From NCBI GenBank assembly GCA_000526435.1, contig JAGB01000001.1, positions 124,001-188,000 of the forward strand: DNA of 64,000 nucleotides. Direction: 5' to 3'. Source of the DNA: Caldicoprobacter oshimai DSM 21659 (lineage in GTDB: Bacteria > Bacillota > Clostridia > Caldicoprobacterales > Caldicoprobacteraceae). A model generated the notes under the pieces. The model made no database searches. It was given only the letters and a program-made list of their open reading frames with translations, and had not been told where the DNA came from. Made by a program: the position numbers and the translations under genes. Of this stretch, positions 50,954-60,071 are shown in pieces. Each line of letters opens with the position of its first letter. Position 1 is the first letter of the stretch.

Positions 50954-51748
50954 ATGAGAGAAAGACGCAGAGCAAAAAAATCAACGGGTGGGTTTCCTGA
51001 ATGGTTTGTTACATACTCTGATATGGTAACCCTTTTATTGACGTTTTTTGTAGCGATTTATTCTTTTTCTGTAATCGATATGCAAAAATGGCAGTCCTTG
51101 ATTGAATCTTTAAGTGGTAATATAGGGGTTCTGGATGGTGGGACAAGCCTTGAGGGCCTGCCTAGGGTTGGTAGTCAAAACTCCCGGATAGATTTAGAAC
51201 AGTTAAGTGGGGATAAGAACAAAGGAAAGAAAGAAGAACAGAAAAGTGCGGGGCGGGTTGACCCATTTCTAAAACTATATGAAGAGATGGGTGAGTACAT
51301 AGTACAAAATGAAATTCCTGCACAGCTGGAGCTGTCACCAACCCAAACAGAGATTCTTATTCGCTTTAAGGATTATGTACTGTTTGATGTGGGAAAGGCT
51401 GAACTTAAACCTGAGGCCAAGGAAATACTTGATAAGATTGCAAAAATACTGCTCAATTACATTGATCAGATTGATAGAGTGCGTGTTGAAGGACATACCG
51501 ATACTCAACCAATAAATACGATTTTTTATCCGACCAACTGGGAGCTTTCGGCTGATCGGGCGATAAAGGTGGTAAGATATTTTCAGGAAAAGCATGGTAT
51601 ACCGGGCAATAAGCTGTCGGGTGAAGGCTACGGTGAGTATTATCCCATAGCCCCAAATCAGACTGAAGAGGGCAGGGCCAAAAACAGGAGAGTGGATGTA
51701 CAGATTGTAAAAGCTATCAAAGCAGACAATATACAAACTATAGAGTAA
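50954..51748 (+). CDS. motB: Flagellar motor stator protein MotB
   Basis: About 264 residues. One N-terminal helix carries the ion-binding aspartate, Asp23 in 'FVTYSDMVTLLLTFFVAIY'. A linker is followed by an OmpA-like peptidoglycan-binding domain ('IDRVRVEGHTDTQPINTIFYPTNWELSADRAIKVVRYF', 'LSGEGYGEYYPIAPNQTEEGRAKNRRVDV'). It anchors the stator to the wall. The ATG at 50954 follows GAGGAA; the longer frame overlaps motA. Confidence 0.95.
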   Translation: MRERRRAKKSTGGFPEWFVTYSDMVTLLLTFFVAIYSFSVIDMQKWQSLIESLSGNIGVLDGGTSLEGLPRVGSQNSRIDLEQLSGDKNKGKKEEQKSAGRVDPFLKLYEEMGEYIVQNEIPAQLELSPTQTEILIRFKDYVLFDVGKAELKPEAKEILDKIAKILLNYIDQIDRVRVEGHTDTQPINTIFYPTNWELSADRAIKVVRYFQEKHGIPGNKLSGEGYGEYYPIAPNQTEEGRAKNRRVDVQIVKAIKADNIQTIE

Positions 51749-51765
51749 AGGGGTTAAGTAGCGAT

Positions 51766-52209
51766 ATGAATATGAAGAGGTTGTTGGCAATCATTATACC
51801 GATGTTTGTGGTTTTGTTCATTGGTATGGGTGTTATATTGTATTTGATACTAAACCAATCGAGCCCAGCAAACGGTGCTCAAAGGGATGACAGGAGCGAT
51901 TTAAAAAAGGAAGTCGTTGTATTTCATGATGACCAAGCCTTTATAACCAATTTAAAAGATAGTGATTCATACTTAAAGGCCGATATATCTATCGAGGTTG
52001 AGAGTGAAAAGGACGCGGAGGTTTTAAATAAGAATTTGCACAAGGTAAGGGACAGGATCATATCGATATTGCGAGACATTTCAGAAGACGACATGAAGCG
52101 CAGCGATATTCAGGAGATTTTGAAGAATCGTATAAAGCAGGATTTGCAGGAAACCCTGAAGATTGATACAATTATTGGTATATATTTTAATGAGCTTGTG
52201 GTGCAGTAA
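51766..52209 (+). CDS. fliL: Flagellar basal body-associated protein FliL
   Basis: About 147 residues. A single N-terminal helix ('LLAIIIPMFVVLFIGMGVILYLIL') precedes a soluble domain ending in 'RDRIISILRDISEDDMKRSDIQEILKNRIKQDLQETL', typical of FliL. It surrounds and stabilises the stator. It sits between motB and fliM in the usual order. Confidence 0.92.
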   Translation: MNMKRLLAIIIPMFVVLFIGMGVILYLILNQSSPANGAQRDDRSDLKKEVVVFHDDQAFITNLKDSDSYLKADISIEVESEKDAEVLNKNLHKVRDRIISILRDISEDDMKRSDIQEILKNRIKQDLQETLKIDTIIGIYFNELVVQ

Positions 52210-52227
52210 GGGGCAAGGAGGTACGAT

Positions 52228-53223
52228 TTGGTGGCAGAAGTACTATCACAGCGAGAGATTGACGAGCTTTTAAAGGCTTTCATGTCAGGAGAGGTAAACA
52301 TAAACGATATCAAGGAGCAGACTGAGGAACGAAAGATAAGCGTATACGACTTCAGAAGGCCCAAAAAGTTTGCCAAGGATCAGCTTCGCACCCTGCAGAT
52401 AATACACGACAACTTTGCGCGGCTTATGGGTTCGTATTTCTCGGGGATTCTGCGTACATACTGCCAGATAGACCTTGTATCGGTAGAACCGCAGACATAT
52501 GGCGAATTTATCAATTCGCTCCCTGAACCCGTTGTTCTGGGCATCATCGAGTTCAGGCCGCTGAAAGGCTCTATAATACTGGAGTTTTCGCCCAATGTTG
52601 TGTACGCCATCATCGACCGTATGCTGGGTGGGCTGGGGGTGGCGCCCGAAAAGGTCAGGGACTTCACCGAGATCGAGATTGTGCTGATCGAGAGAATAAT
52701 AAAGCAGCTTTTACCCCTAATGAACAACTCCTGGGCTAACATTGTCAATGCCGAGTTTGTGTTGGAGCACATTGAGACAAACGCCCAGTTTGCACAGCTG
52801 GTTTCGCCAAACGAGACCATTGCCATAATCACCATCGATGCGCACATTGGAGACGTCGAGGGAATGATGAATATATGTATCCCTTACCTGGTGATTGAAC
52901 CCATCATACAGCAGCTGAGTTCTAAATACTGGTTTTCTACAAAGTTTACTGAAGAGAATGAGCGAAAATCGTATGAGTTACTAGTTTCTCAAATAGAGAC
53001 AACCGAGGTTGAATTAAGAGCAGTACTCGGGGAAACCAGCATCACTGTCAGAGACCTCATAGAGCTCCAAAAAGGGGATGTGATCAAGCTCGATAAGAAG
53101 GTCGATGAGGATATCGCTGTTTATGTTGGCGATGTGAAAAAGTTCTGTGGGATTGTCGGGCTAAGAAAGCACAACTTGGCTGTTCAAATTACCAGTATAT
53201 GCGAAGAAGGAGGAAATGTTTGA
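52228..53223 (+). CDS. fliM: Flagellar motor switch protein FliM
   Basis: A 331-residue protein. The N-terminal 'VLSQREIDELLKAFMSGEV' binds phosphorylated CheY, a CheC-like middle domain follows ('FARLMGSYFSGILRTYCQIDLVSVEPQTYGEFINSLPEP'), and a SpoA/FliN-like C-terminal domain ends it ('VRDLIELQKGDVIKLDKKVDEDIAVYVGDVKKFCGIVG'). The start is TTG at 52228 or GTG at 52231 behind AAGGAGG. Confidence 0.96.
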   Translation: MVAEVLSQREIDELLKAFMSGEVNINDIKEQTEERKISVYDFRRPKKFAKDQLRTLQIIHDNFARLMGSYFSGILRTYCQIDLVSVEPQTYGEFINSLPEPVVLGIIEFRPLKGSIILEFSPNVVYAIIDRMLGGLGVAPEKVRDFTEIEIVLIERIIKQLLPLMNNSWANIVNAEFVLEHIETNAQFAQLVSPNETIAIITIDAHIGDVEGMMNICIPYLVIEPIIQQLSSKYWFSTKFTEENERKSYELLVSQIETTEVELRAVLGETSITVRDLIELQKGDVIKLDKKVDEDIAVYVGDVKKFCGIVGLRKHNLAVQITSICEEGGNV

Positions 53224-53226
53224 ACC

Positions 53227-54333
53227 ATGGACATGAACGATATGCTGTCTCAGGAAGAAATAGACGCTTTGTTGAGGGACCAAGCTATTGTGATGCAACC
53301 GTCGCAGCAGCTTACCTCGGCTGAGATTGATGCTTTGGGGGAAATAGGCAACATCAGCATGGGCACAGCTGCAACTACCCTTTCAACCTTAATTGGCAAA
53401 AAAGTAGTAATCACCACCCCCGAAGTGACCATAACCACTATCCAGGAGCTTGCTAAGCAATACCCCATTCCTTTCGTAGCCGCAGAAGTGCAGTATACCG
53501 AGGGGCTGGAGGGAACAAATATCCTGATAATACAGGAGAAGGATGTCAAAGTCATCACTGATCTGATGATGGGTGGAGACGGTACCAATGTTGAGGGCGA
53601 GATTACTGAGTTGCATTTAAGCGCTATAGGTGAAGTGATGAATCAGATGATGGGCTCTGCTTGTACCTCACTGTCAACCATGTTCAATAAGAGCATTTTG
53701 ATATCGCCGCCCAATACATTTATTATGGACTTCAGTACCGATTTTCCATATACCCTTTTTAAATCTGACCAGCCCATAGTCCGAATCAACTTTAAGATGG
53801 TGGTTGAGGGGCTTATTGATAGCTACATAATGCAGCTGTTGCCAATCGACTTTGCAAAGGAGTTGCTGAACAACTTGCTGGGGAGTTATGAGCAGCAATC
53901 CGACAATCAGCAATCAAACGATAGTTCTCCCTTGCAGGGCACATCGCAAATCGTACAAGGCCCGACCAGGGCACAGGACGATACGGGCTTTTCCAATACC
54001 CCCAAAGCTAAGCCTATTAATGTACAGCCTGTTTCCTTCCAGCCTTTGGAGGAAAAGCCGTCAAGCGAGGGCAAGAACAACCTCGATTTGATACTGGATG
54101 TGCCGCTTCAGGTCTCTGTGGAGCTGGGAAGGACGCGTAAGCTGATCAAGGAAATTCTTGAGCTCAGTGCAGGTTCGGTGATTGAGCTGGACAAGATGGC
54201 TGGCGAACCGGTTGATGTGCTGGTAAACGGAAAGGTGATCGCAAAAGGCGAAGTGGTTGTAATCGATGACAGCTTTGGTGTCAGGATAACCGATATCATT
54301 AACCCTGCCAAAAGGATATCTAGCCTTAAATAA
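53227..54333 (+). CDS. fliY: Flagellar motor switch phosphatase FliY
   Basis: A 368-residue protein combining a FliM-like N-terminal CheY-binding peptide ('MLSQEEIDALLRD'), a CheC phosphatase domain with two D/E-x3-N motifs ('EIDALGEIGNISMG' and 'LHLSAIGEVMNQMMGSA') and, after a Gln/Ser/Pro linker, a FliN-like SpoA domain ('TRKLIKEILELSAGSVIELDKMAGEPVDVLVNGKVIAKGEVVVIDDSFGVRI'). It replaces FliN in Firmicutes and dephosphorylates CheY at the motor. Confidence 0.96.
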   Translation: MDMNDMLSQEEIDALLRDQAIVMQPSQQLTSAEIDALGEIGNISMGTAATTLSTLIGKKVVITTPEVTITTIQELAKQYPIPFVAAEVQYTEGLEGTNILIIQEKDVKVITDLMMGGDGTNVEGEITELHLSAIGEVMNQMMGSACTSLSTMFNKSILISPPNTFIMDFSTDFPYTLFKSDQPIVRINFKMVVEGLIDSYIMQLLPIDFAKELLNNLLGSYEQQSDNQQSNDSSPLQGTSQIVQGPTRAQDDTGFSNTPKAKPINVQPVSFQPLEEKPSSEGKNNLDLILDVPLQVSVELGRTRKLIKEILELSAGSVIELDKMAGEPVDVLVNGKVIAKGEVVVIDDSFGVRITDIINPAKRISSLK

Positions 54334-54366
54334 GATAATATTCATAATAAAAAAGGGAGGATGGTT

Positions 54367-54729
54367 ATGGGAAAAAGGATTTTGGTGGTCGATGACGCCG
54401 CATTCATGCGCATGATGCTCAAGGATATACTGACCAAAAATGGGTACGAGATAGCAGGGGAGGCTGAAAATGGTTTGAAGGCTGTTGAAAAGTACAAAGA
54501 GCTTCAGCCCGATCTGGTAATTATGGATATTACCATGCCCGAGATGGACGGCATCCAGGCGGTTCGGGAGATCAGAAAGATAAATCCAGATGCAAAGATA
54601 ATGATGTGTTCTGCTATGGGACAGCAGGCCATGGTGATCGAATCAATACAGGCAGGGGCACGGGACTTTGTGGTCAAGCCTTTTCAGGCCGAGAGAGTCA
54701 TTGAGGCCGTTAAAAAGATCATTGGATGA
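54367..54729 (+). CDS. cheY: Chemotaxis response regulator CheY
   Basis: A 120-residue stand-alone receiver domain. The acidic pocket is in 'VVDDAAFMR', the phospho-acceptor Asp in 'LVIMDITMPEMDG', the conserved threonine position is Ser in 'MMCSAMGQQ', and Lys is in 'FVVKPFQ'. It carries the CheA signal to FliM and FliY. ATG at 54367 fits GGGAGG (54355-54360) better than ATG at 54361. Confidence 0.95.
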   Translation: MGKRILVVDDAAFMRMMLKDILTKNGYEIAGEAENGLKAVEKYKELQPDLVIMDITMPEMDGIQAVREIRKINPDAKIMMCSAMGQQAMVIESIQAGARDFVVKPFQAERVIEAVKKIIG

Positions 54730-54736
54730 GTGAAAG

Positions 54737-55090
54737 ATGAATGAGGTACTGCATGCAATAGCTATTTTAATGGCGTTTATAGGCGTGTTGATCCTCGCCT
54801 ATTTGACAGCGCGGTTTGTCGGTACAAAGTTTGCCGGTTATACAAGCAGCAAATACATAAGGGTGATTGACCGAATCTTTTTGGGAAGGGATAAGTGGGT
54901 GTGCATCATACAGGTGGGGAGTAAATACTACGTAGTAGGCATTACTGGACAAAATATGGAATTTTTAGGACAAATATCCGAGCAAGAATTGGTACCGCTT
55001 CATCCCGAACAAGGAACCAGTTCTTTTACCAATGTTTTGGGAGATTATCTGAAGAAAAGGTTTAAAGGTGAGGCGAATGGGGATGGCTAA
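54737..55090 (+). CDS. fliO: Flagellar biosynthetic protein FliO
   Basis: About 117 residues. One N-terminal helix ('AIAILMAFIGVLILAYLTARFVG') and a small domain 'IRVIDRIFLGRDKWVCIIQVGSKYYVVGITGQNMEFL' match FliO/FliZ. It helps assemble the FliPQR export gate. It overlaps the fliP start by about 14 bases. Confidence 0.88.
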   Translation: MNEVLHAIAILMAFIGVLILAYLTARFVGTKFAGYTSSKYIRVIDRIFLGRDKWVCIIQVGSKYYVVGITGQNMEFLGQISEQELVPLHPEQGTSSFTNVLGDYLKKRFKGEANGDG

Positions 55091-55850
55091 AAAGTGGTTT
55101 TTTAGGTTTGTGCTATTTGCCGTACTGATATCTTTATCATCTATTACATATGCCCAAAGGGTTTTTGCTCAGCCCTCTATCCCCATTCCCCGTTTAGAGG
55201 TGGAGGCAGCACAATCCCCCCAGGATGTGGTGGATAGTTTAGAGATATTGGGTATACTGACAGTATTGGCATTGGCGCCTTCTATTCTCATCATGATGAC
55301 GGCGTTTACACGCATAATAATTGTGCTGGCGTTTGTGAGAAATGCCTTGGGAACCCAGCAGACGCCGCCCAACCAAGTTTTGATAGGACTAGCCCTTTTC
55401 CTCACTTTTTTTGTGATGGCACCCATTGCCTCCCAGATAAATGACCAGGCCCTTCAACCCTATTTGGAGGGGAGCATAGACCAGCAAACTGCCGCTCAGC
55501 GGGCCATGAAGCCTATAAGGGAGTTTATGCTAAGGCAGACGCGGGAGAAGACCCTGCTGTTGTTTTTGGAGCTTTCAGGCCAGGAGCAGCCTGAGACCTA
55601 CGACGATATTCCCACCCATGTGCTCATACCCGCGTTTATAACCAGCGAGCTTAAGACGGCTTTCCAAATCGGGTTTTTGATATACATACCCTTCATCATC
55701 GTGGATATGGTGGTTGCTAGCACGCTTATGTCGATGGGCATGATGATGTTGCCTCCCGTCATGATTTCTTTACCGCTCAAGATCCTGCTGTTCGTAATGG
55801 TGGATGGGTGGGACCTGGTCATTAAAAATCTGGTGACGGGGTTCAGATAA
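55077..55850 (+). CDS. fliP: Flagellar biosynthetic protein FliP
   Basis: About 257 residues. A signal-peptide-like N-terminus ('FFRFVLFAVLISLSSITYAQ') is followed by the FliP core 'LTVLALAPSILIMMTAFTRIIIVLAFVRNALGTQQTPPNQVLIGLALFLTFFVM' and 'PAFITSELKTAFQIGFLIYIPFIIVDMVVASTLMSMGMMMLPPVMISLPLKILLFVMVDGW'. It is the main subunit of the export gate. The start is ATG at 55077 or 55083; GTG at 55068 is less likely. Confidence 0.96.
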   Translation: MGMAKKWFFRFVLFAVLISLSSITYAQRVFAQPSIPIPRLEVEAAQSPQDVVDSLEILGILTVLALAPSILIMMTAFTRIIIVLAFVRNALGTQQTPPNQVLIGLALFLTFFVMAPIASQINDQALQPYLEGSIDQQTAAQRAMKPIREFMLRQTREKTLLLFLELSGQEQPETYDDIPTHVLIPAFITSELKTAFQIGFLIYIPFIIVDMVVASTLMSMGMMMLPPVMISLPLKILLFVMVDGWDLVIKNLVTGFR

Positions 55851-55864
55851 GGAGTGGTGGTGCT

Positions 55865-56137
55865 ATGAGCCAGAGGGAGATAATAACGCTGGCACAACAG
55901 GCGATATACACGGGTATACTGCTGTCGGCGCCCATGCTGGGGCTGGGCCTGGTGGTGGGGCTTGTTGTGGCCATCTTTCAGGCCATCACGCAAATAAACG
56001 AGCATACCCTAGTTTTCATCCCCAAGATTTTGGCGGTGGCTGTGGCCCTCATCATCTTTGGTCCGTGGCTTCTGGAGACCATAGTAAATTTCACGCTGAA
56101 GCTTTATAACAGCATAAATACCATATTGGGGTTGTGA
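55865..56137 (+). CDS. fliQ: Flagellar biosynthetic protein FliQ
   Basis: A 90-residue protein with two membrane helices: 'AIYTGILLSAPMLGLGLVVGLVVAIFQAITQINEHTLVFIPKI' and 'LIIFGPWLLETIVNFTLKLY'. It is an export gate subunit. It starts 14 bases after fliP. Confidence 0.95.
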   Translation: MSQREIITLAQQAIYTGILLSAPMLGLGLVVGLVVAIFQAITQINEHTLVFIPKILAVAVALIIFGPWLLETIVNFTLKLYNSINTILGL

Positions 56138-56144
56138 ACTGGAA

Positions 56145-56936
56145 ATGCTGGGTGTGCTGAGGCAGATCCTTTTGAACTTTGATGCCGTGCTTCTGGTGTT
56201 GGCGAGGATATCCGGTATGTTTTTCATGTCGCCAGTGTTTGGGCGGAGGAACGTTCCTGCGATCTTTACTATAGGCTTGATACTGGCGCTAACCTATACT
56301 GCAGTTGTTTGCTACCCTGTACATGAGCAGCCGATTGATATAAGCTCGTATACTGAGCTGGCGTTTTATATCATGAAAGAGCTGCTCATAGGCCTCATCA
56401 TGGGTTACCTGGTGTTGCTGGCCTTTTCTGCCTTTTTGCTGGCAGGACAGCTCATAGATACCCAGATCGGCTTTGGGATTGTGCATGTGTTGGATCCGCA
56501 CACCAATATTCAGATTCCCCTGGTGGGCAATTTCAACAACGTGCTTGCCATGGTGCTGTTCTTTGCCATGGATGGACACCACACCCTTATTAGATTGTTG
56601 GTGTACAGCTTTGAAGCATTGCCTCCGGGGAAGGTAGTGCTGACGGGGGATATAGCAGTCCCGCTGTTCAAAATGTTTGGGGAGTACTTTGTGTTGGGGC
56701 TTAAGATGGCAGTGCCAGTTATAGCTTCGGCTTTGCTGGTCGAGGCGGTATTCGGCATTCTGGTAAGGGTGATACCGCAGATGAACATATTCGTAATCGG
56801 TTTGCCCTTTAAAATACTGGTGGGATTATTGATACTGTTTTTGATGATACCGGCATGCATAAGGGTGATGGATGGTGCATTCAACTCCATGTTTAAAGGG
56901 ATAAGGAGTATAATACAGGGGCTGAGCCTGCAATGA
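56145..56936 (+). CDS. fliR: Flagellar biosynthetic protein FliR
   Basis: A 263-residue polytopic protein with 'LVLARISGMFFMSPVFGRRNVP', 'LLIGLIMGYLVLLAFSAFLLAGQLIDTQIGFGIVHVLDP' and 'VRVIPQMNIFVIGLPFKILVGLLILFLMIP'. It completes the FliPQR gate. It overlaps flhB by four bases. Confidence 0.95.
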   Translation: MLGVLRQILLNFDAVLLVLARISGMFFMSPVFGRRNVPAIFTIGLILALTYTAVVCYPVHEQPIDISSYTELAFYIMKELLIGLIMGYLVLLAFSAFLLAGQLIDTQIGFGIVHVLDPHTNIQIPLVGNFNNVLAMVLFFAMDGHHTLIRLLVYSFEALPPGKVVLTGDIAVPLFKMFGEYFVLGLKMAVPVIASALLVEAVFGILVRVIPQMNIFVIGLPFKILVGLLILFLMIPACIRVMDGAFNSMFKGIRSIIQGLSLQ

Positions 56937-58018
56937 TGCGTATAGATTTGCAGCTTTTTGCCGAGGAAAGGACCGAAAAGGCCACCCCCAAAAAGAGGAG
57001 GGAGGCCAGAGAAAGAGGGCAGGTTTTCAAAAGCGTCGAGCTCAATTCGGCTGTAGTCCTCATAGTGGGGATGTTGGCCTTGAAATTTGCTTCTTCGTTT
57101 ATGCTGGATAAGCTCTATTCGGCGTATAATCGATATCTTCATGCCGATACCGCTCTTGAGCAGCTCTATACATATACCGGCGTTATGGCAATGGCAAGGG
57201 AAATCATGGTTACCGTGGCACTGGCGGTGCTCCCTTTGTGCGGTTTGGTCATGCTTGCCGGGCTGGCCATCAACTACTGGCAGGTGGGATTCATATTTAC
57301 CACCAGGCCAGTGATGCCCAATTTGAGCCGTATAAACCCGCTGGAAGGGCTGAAGAGGATATTTTCAAAGAGGACACTGGTTGAGCTTTTGAAGTCACTG
57401 CTGAAGTTGGCCCTAGTGATATTTATTTCCTACAAAGAGTTCATGGCCGATATGGAGTTTCTGGCCCAGCTGGCCAAATGGGACATCAAAAATAGCTTTA
57501 TCGTTGTGGGTGATATGGTCTTCAATATTGGTATAAAGATGGCCGTGGTATTCCTTGTACTTGCGGTGTTCGATTACTTTTATCAATGGTGGGAGTATGA
57601 AAAAAGCCTCAGGATGACAAAACAGGAGCTGAAGGATGAATACAAGGAAGTAGAAGGGCACCCGCTCATCCGCTCGCGGATACGCGAGCGGCAAAGGCAG
57701 ATTGGGCTGCGCAGAATGATGCAGGAGATACCCAAGGCAGATGTGGTTGTAACCAACCCTGTGCATTTTGCGGTAGCCCTGCGCTATGACCCAAAAGAGC
57801 ACGACGCCCCTGTGGTGGTGGCCAAAGGACAGGATTATCTTGCATTGAAGATCAAAGAGATTGCTAAAAAGCACGGCGTGTATATCGTTGAAAACAAACC
57901 CCTGGCACAGATGCTATATAAATCCACCGAGATAGGACAGGCCATACCACCCGAGCTGTTTCGGGCGGTAGCAGAAGTTCTGGCTTTTGTGTACAGCATG
58001 AAAGGGAAACGGATTTGA
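56933..58018 (+). CDS. flhB: Flagellar biosynthetic protein FlhB
   Basis: A 361-residue protein. Four membrane helices follow the N-terminal 'EERTEKATPKKRREARERGQVFKSVELNSA'. The cytoplasmic domain has the self-cleavage site NPxH in 'DVVVTNPVHFAVALRYD' and ends with 'PELFRAVAEVLAFVY'. Cleavage between Asn and Pro is part of the export specificity switch driven by FliK. Confidence 0.97.
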   Translation: MMRIDLQLFAEERTEKATPKKRREARERGQVFKSVELNSAVVLIVGMLALKFASSFMLDKLYSAYNRYLHADTALEQLYTYTGVMAMAREIMVTVALAVLPLCGLVMLAGLAINYWQVGFIFTTRPVMPNLSRINPLEGLKRIFSKRTLVELLKSLLKLALVIFISYKEFMADMEFLAQLAKWDIKNSFIVVGDMVFNIGIKMAVVFLVLAVFDYFYQWWEYEKSLRMTKQELKDEYKEVEGHPLIRSRIRERQRQIGLRRMMQEIPKADVVVTNPVHFAVALRYDPKEHDAPVVVAKGQDYLALKIKEIAKKHGVYIVENKPLAQMLYKSTEIGQAIPPELFRAVAEVLAFVYSMKGKRI

Positions 58019-58033
58019 GGGGGAGGTTTGGGG

Positions 58034-60067
58034 TTGAAGTTTGCCGACGTCTTCATCGCTTTTATAATCGTAGCCGTCGTTCTTCTCATCATCCTTCCAC
58101 TGAATGAGGTTATGATGGACATACTCCTCACCATAAACCTTTCGTTGTCGCTGGTTATATTGTTTGTCACCCTTTACATAAAGGAACCGCTGGATTTCGC
58201 AGTCTTTCCTTCGGTGCTGCTGATTACCACGCTTTTCCGACTAGCGCTCAATATATCATCGACCAAGCTCATCCTTGGTAAAGGCTCGGCAGGAAGGGTG
58301 ATCGAAACCTTTGGTAATTTTGTAGTGCAGGGCAACCTGGTAATGGGGGCTATTGTGTTTTTGATCATCATAATCGTACAGTTTATCGTCATCACAAAAG
58401 GGGCCGAGAGGGTAGCAGAAGTTGCGGCGCGCTTCACCCTAGACGCCATGCCTGGGAAGCAGATGGCCATCGACGCTGATTTAAATTCGGGACTGATCGA
58501 CGAAAACGAGGCTAAAAGGCGCAGGCAGAGGATACAGCAGGAAGCGGATTTTTATGGCGCCATGGACGGTGCCAGCAAGTTTGTCAAAGGTGATGCCATA
58601 GTTGGAATTCTCATAACGATTATCAACATAGTCGGTGGTATAATAATTGGTTTGACCAAGATGAGAATGCCTATTGAACAGGTGCTTGAGCGCTACACCA
58701 TCTTGACAATAGGCGATGGCCTGGTGAGCCAAATTCCCGCTCTGCTCATTTCCACTGCCACTGGTATCATCGTTACCAGGGCTGCTTCTGAATCCAATCT
58801 GGGGCGGGACCTGTTCAAACAGATAACCGGTCAGCCCCTCGTGCTTATACTGGCGTCGGTTCTTCTGTTTGTGATGGGATTTTTACCAGGCTTTCCGCGC
58901 TGGATACTGTTTATAATGGCGGCCGGCATGGCCTACCTCGGTTATACCCTGCTTCAAGCTTCCAGGGTATCCCTGGCGGCTGCTGGGCAAGAGGCCAGTT
59001 CTGAAAGCGTGCTGGAGGAGATGCGAAAGCCCGAAAACGTGATACAGCTTTTAGAAGTCGATCCGCTGGAAGTGGAGTTTGGGTATGGCCTCATACCGCT
59101 GGCAGATGTGAACCAGGGTGGGGATTTGCTCGACAGGATCGTCATGATACGAAGGCAGATGGCCCTTGACCTGGGACTCATCGTTCCGGTCATAAGGCTG
59201 AGGGACAACATACAGCTTGAACCAAATGAATACGTCATAAAGGTGAAGGGAGTGGAGGTGGCCAGGGGGCATGTATTGCCTGACCACCTGCTTGCCATGG
59301 ACCCTGGTACCGTCGAGCAGCCCATAGAAGGCATAGACACCGTGGAGCCCGCCTTTGGCCTGCCAGCTAAGTGGATTAAGGAGCACCAAAGGGAAAAGGC
59401 AGAGATGCTGGGTTACACGGTGGTTGACCCGCCCTCCGTCATATCGACCCACCTTACAGAGGTCATTAAAAGGCATGGCCATGAGCTGATCAATCGGCAG
59501 GATGTTCAGATCCTGCTGGACAACTTAAAGGAGAAGTATCCAGCGCTGGTCGAAGAAGTGGTACCCAAGACTCTAACGCTGGGCGAGGTTCAAAAGGTGC
59601 TGGCAAACCTGATAAAGGAGAACGTTCCCATACGGGACATGGTTACCATTTTGGAGACGCTAGCTGATTACGGCAACATCACTAAGGACCCTGATATGCT
59701 GACCGAATATGTGCGCCAGGCGCTGTCCCGTACCATAACATTGAGGTTTATACCGGAAAAGAAGGCAAAGGTGCTGACGCTTGCTCCCGAGCTGGAGAAG
59801 GCCATAATGGATAGCGTGCAGCAAACCGAGCATGGATCTTATTTGGCTCTAGAGCCCAATAAGACACATGCAATATTTCAAAACCTCACCAAGGAGCTGG
59901 AGAAGTTTACTTCCCTGGGGTTGCAGCCCATAGTGCTGACCGCACCGGTTGTGAGGATGTATTTTAAGAAGCTGACCGAGCAGATAGCGCCCGACCTAGT
60001 GGTTCTGTCATATAACGAGCTGGACAGCTCGGTCGAGATACAGTCAGTCGGGGTGGTGAGAGCTTAA
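58034..60067 (+). CDS. flhA: Flagellar biosynthesis protein FlhA
   Basis: About 677 residues. The N-terminal membrane half has seven to eight helices and the FHIPEP-type 'VFPSVLLITTLFRLALNISSTKLIL' and 'FVVQGNLVMGAIVFLIIIIVQFIVITKGAERVAEVAARFTLDAMPGKQMAIDAD'. The large cytoplasmic domain binds substrates and chaperones ('VLPDHLLAMDPG', 'PAFGLPAKWI', 'IRDMVTILETLADYG'). TTG at 58034 is spaced properly from GGGGAGG. Confidence 0.97.
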   Translation: MKFADVFIAFIIVAVVLLIILPLNEVMMDILLTINLSLSLVILFVTLYIKEPLDFAVFPSVLLITTLFRLALNISSTKLILGKGSAGRVIETFGNFVVQGNLVMGAIVFLIIIIVQFIVITKGAERVAEVAARFTLDAMPGKQMAIDADLNSGLIDENEAKRRRQRIQQEADFYGAMDGASKFVKGDAIVGILITIINIVGGIIIGLTKMRMPIEQVLERYTILTIGDGLVSQIPALLISTATGIIVTRAASESNLGRDLFKQITGQPLVLILASVLLFVMGFLPGFPRWILFIMAAGMAYLGYTLLQASRVSLAAAGQEASSESVLEEMRKPENVIQLLEVDPLEVEFGYGLIPLADVNQGGDLLDRIVMIRRQMALDLGLIVPVIRLRDNIQLEPNEYVIKVKGVEVARGHVLPDHLLAMDPGTVEQPIEGIDTVEPAFGLPAKWIKEHQREKAEMLGYTVVDPPSVISTHLTEVIKRHGHELINRQDVQILLDNLKEKYPALVEEVVPKTLTLGEVQKVLANLIKENVPIRDMVTILETLADYGNITKDPDMLTEYVRQALSRTITLRFIPEKKAKVLTLAPELEKAIMDSVQQTEHGSYLALEPNKTHAIFQNLTKELEKFTSLGLQPIVLTAPVVRMYFKKLTEQIAPDLVVLSYNELDSSVEIQSVGVVRA

Positions 60068-60071
60068 GTAT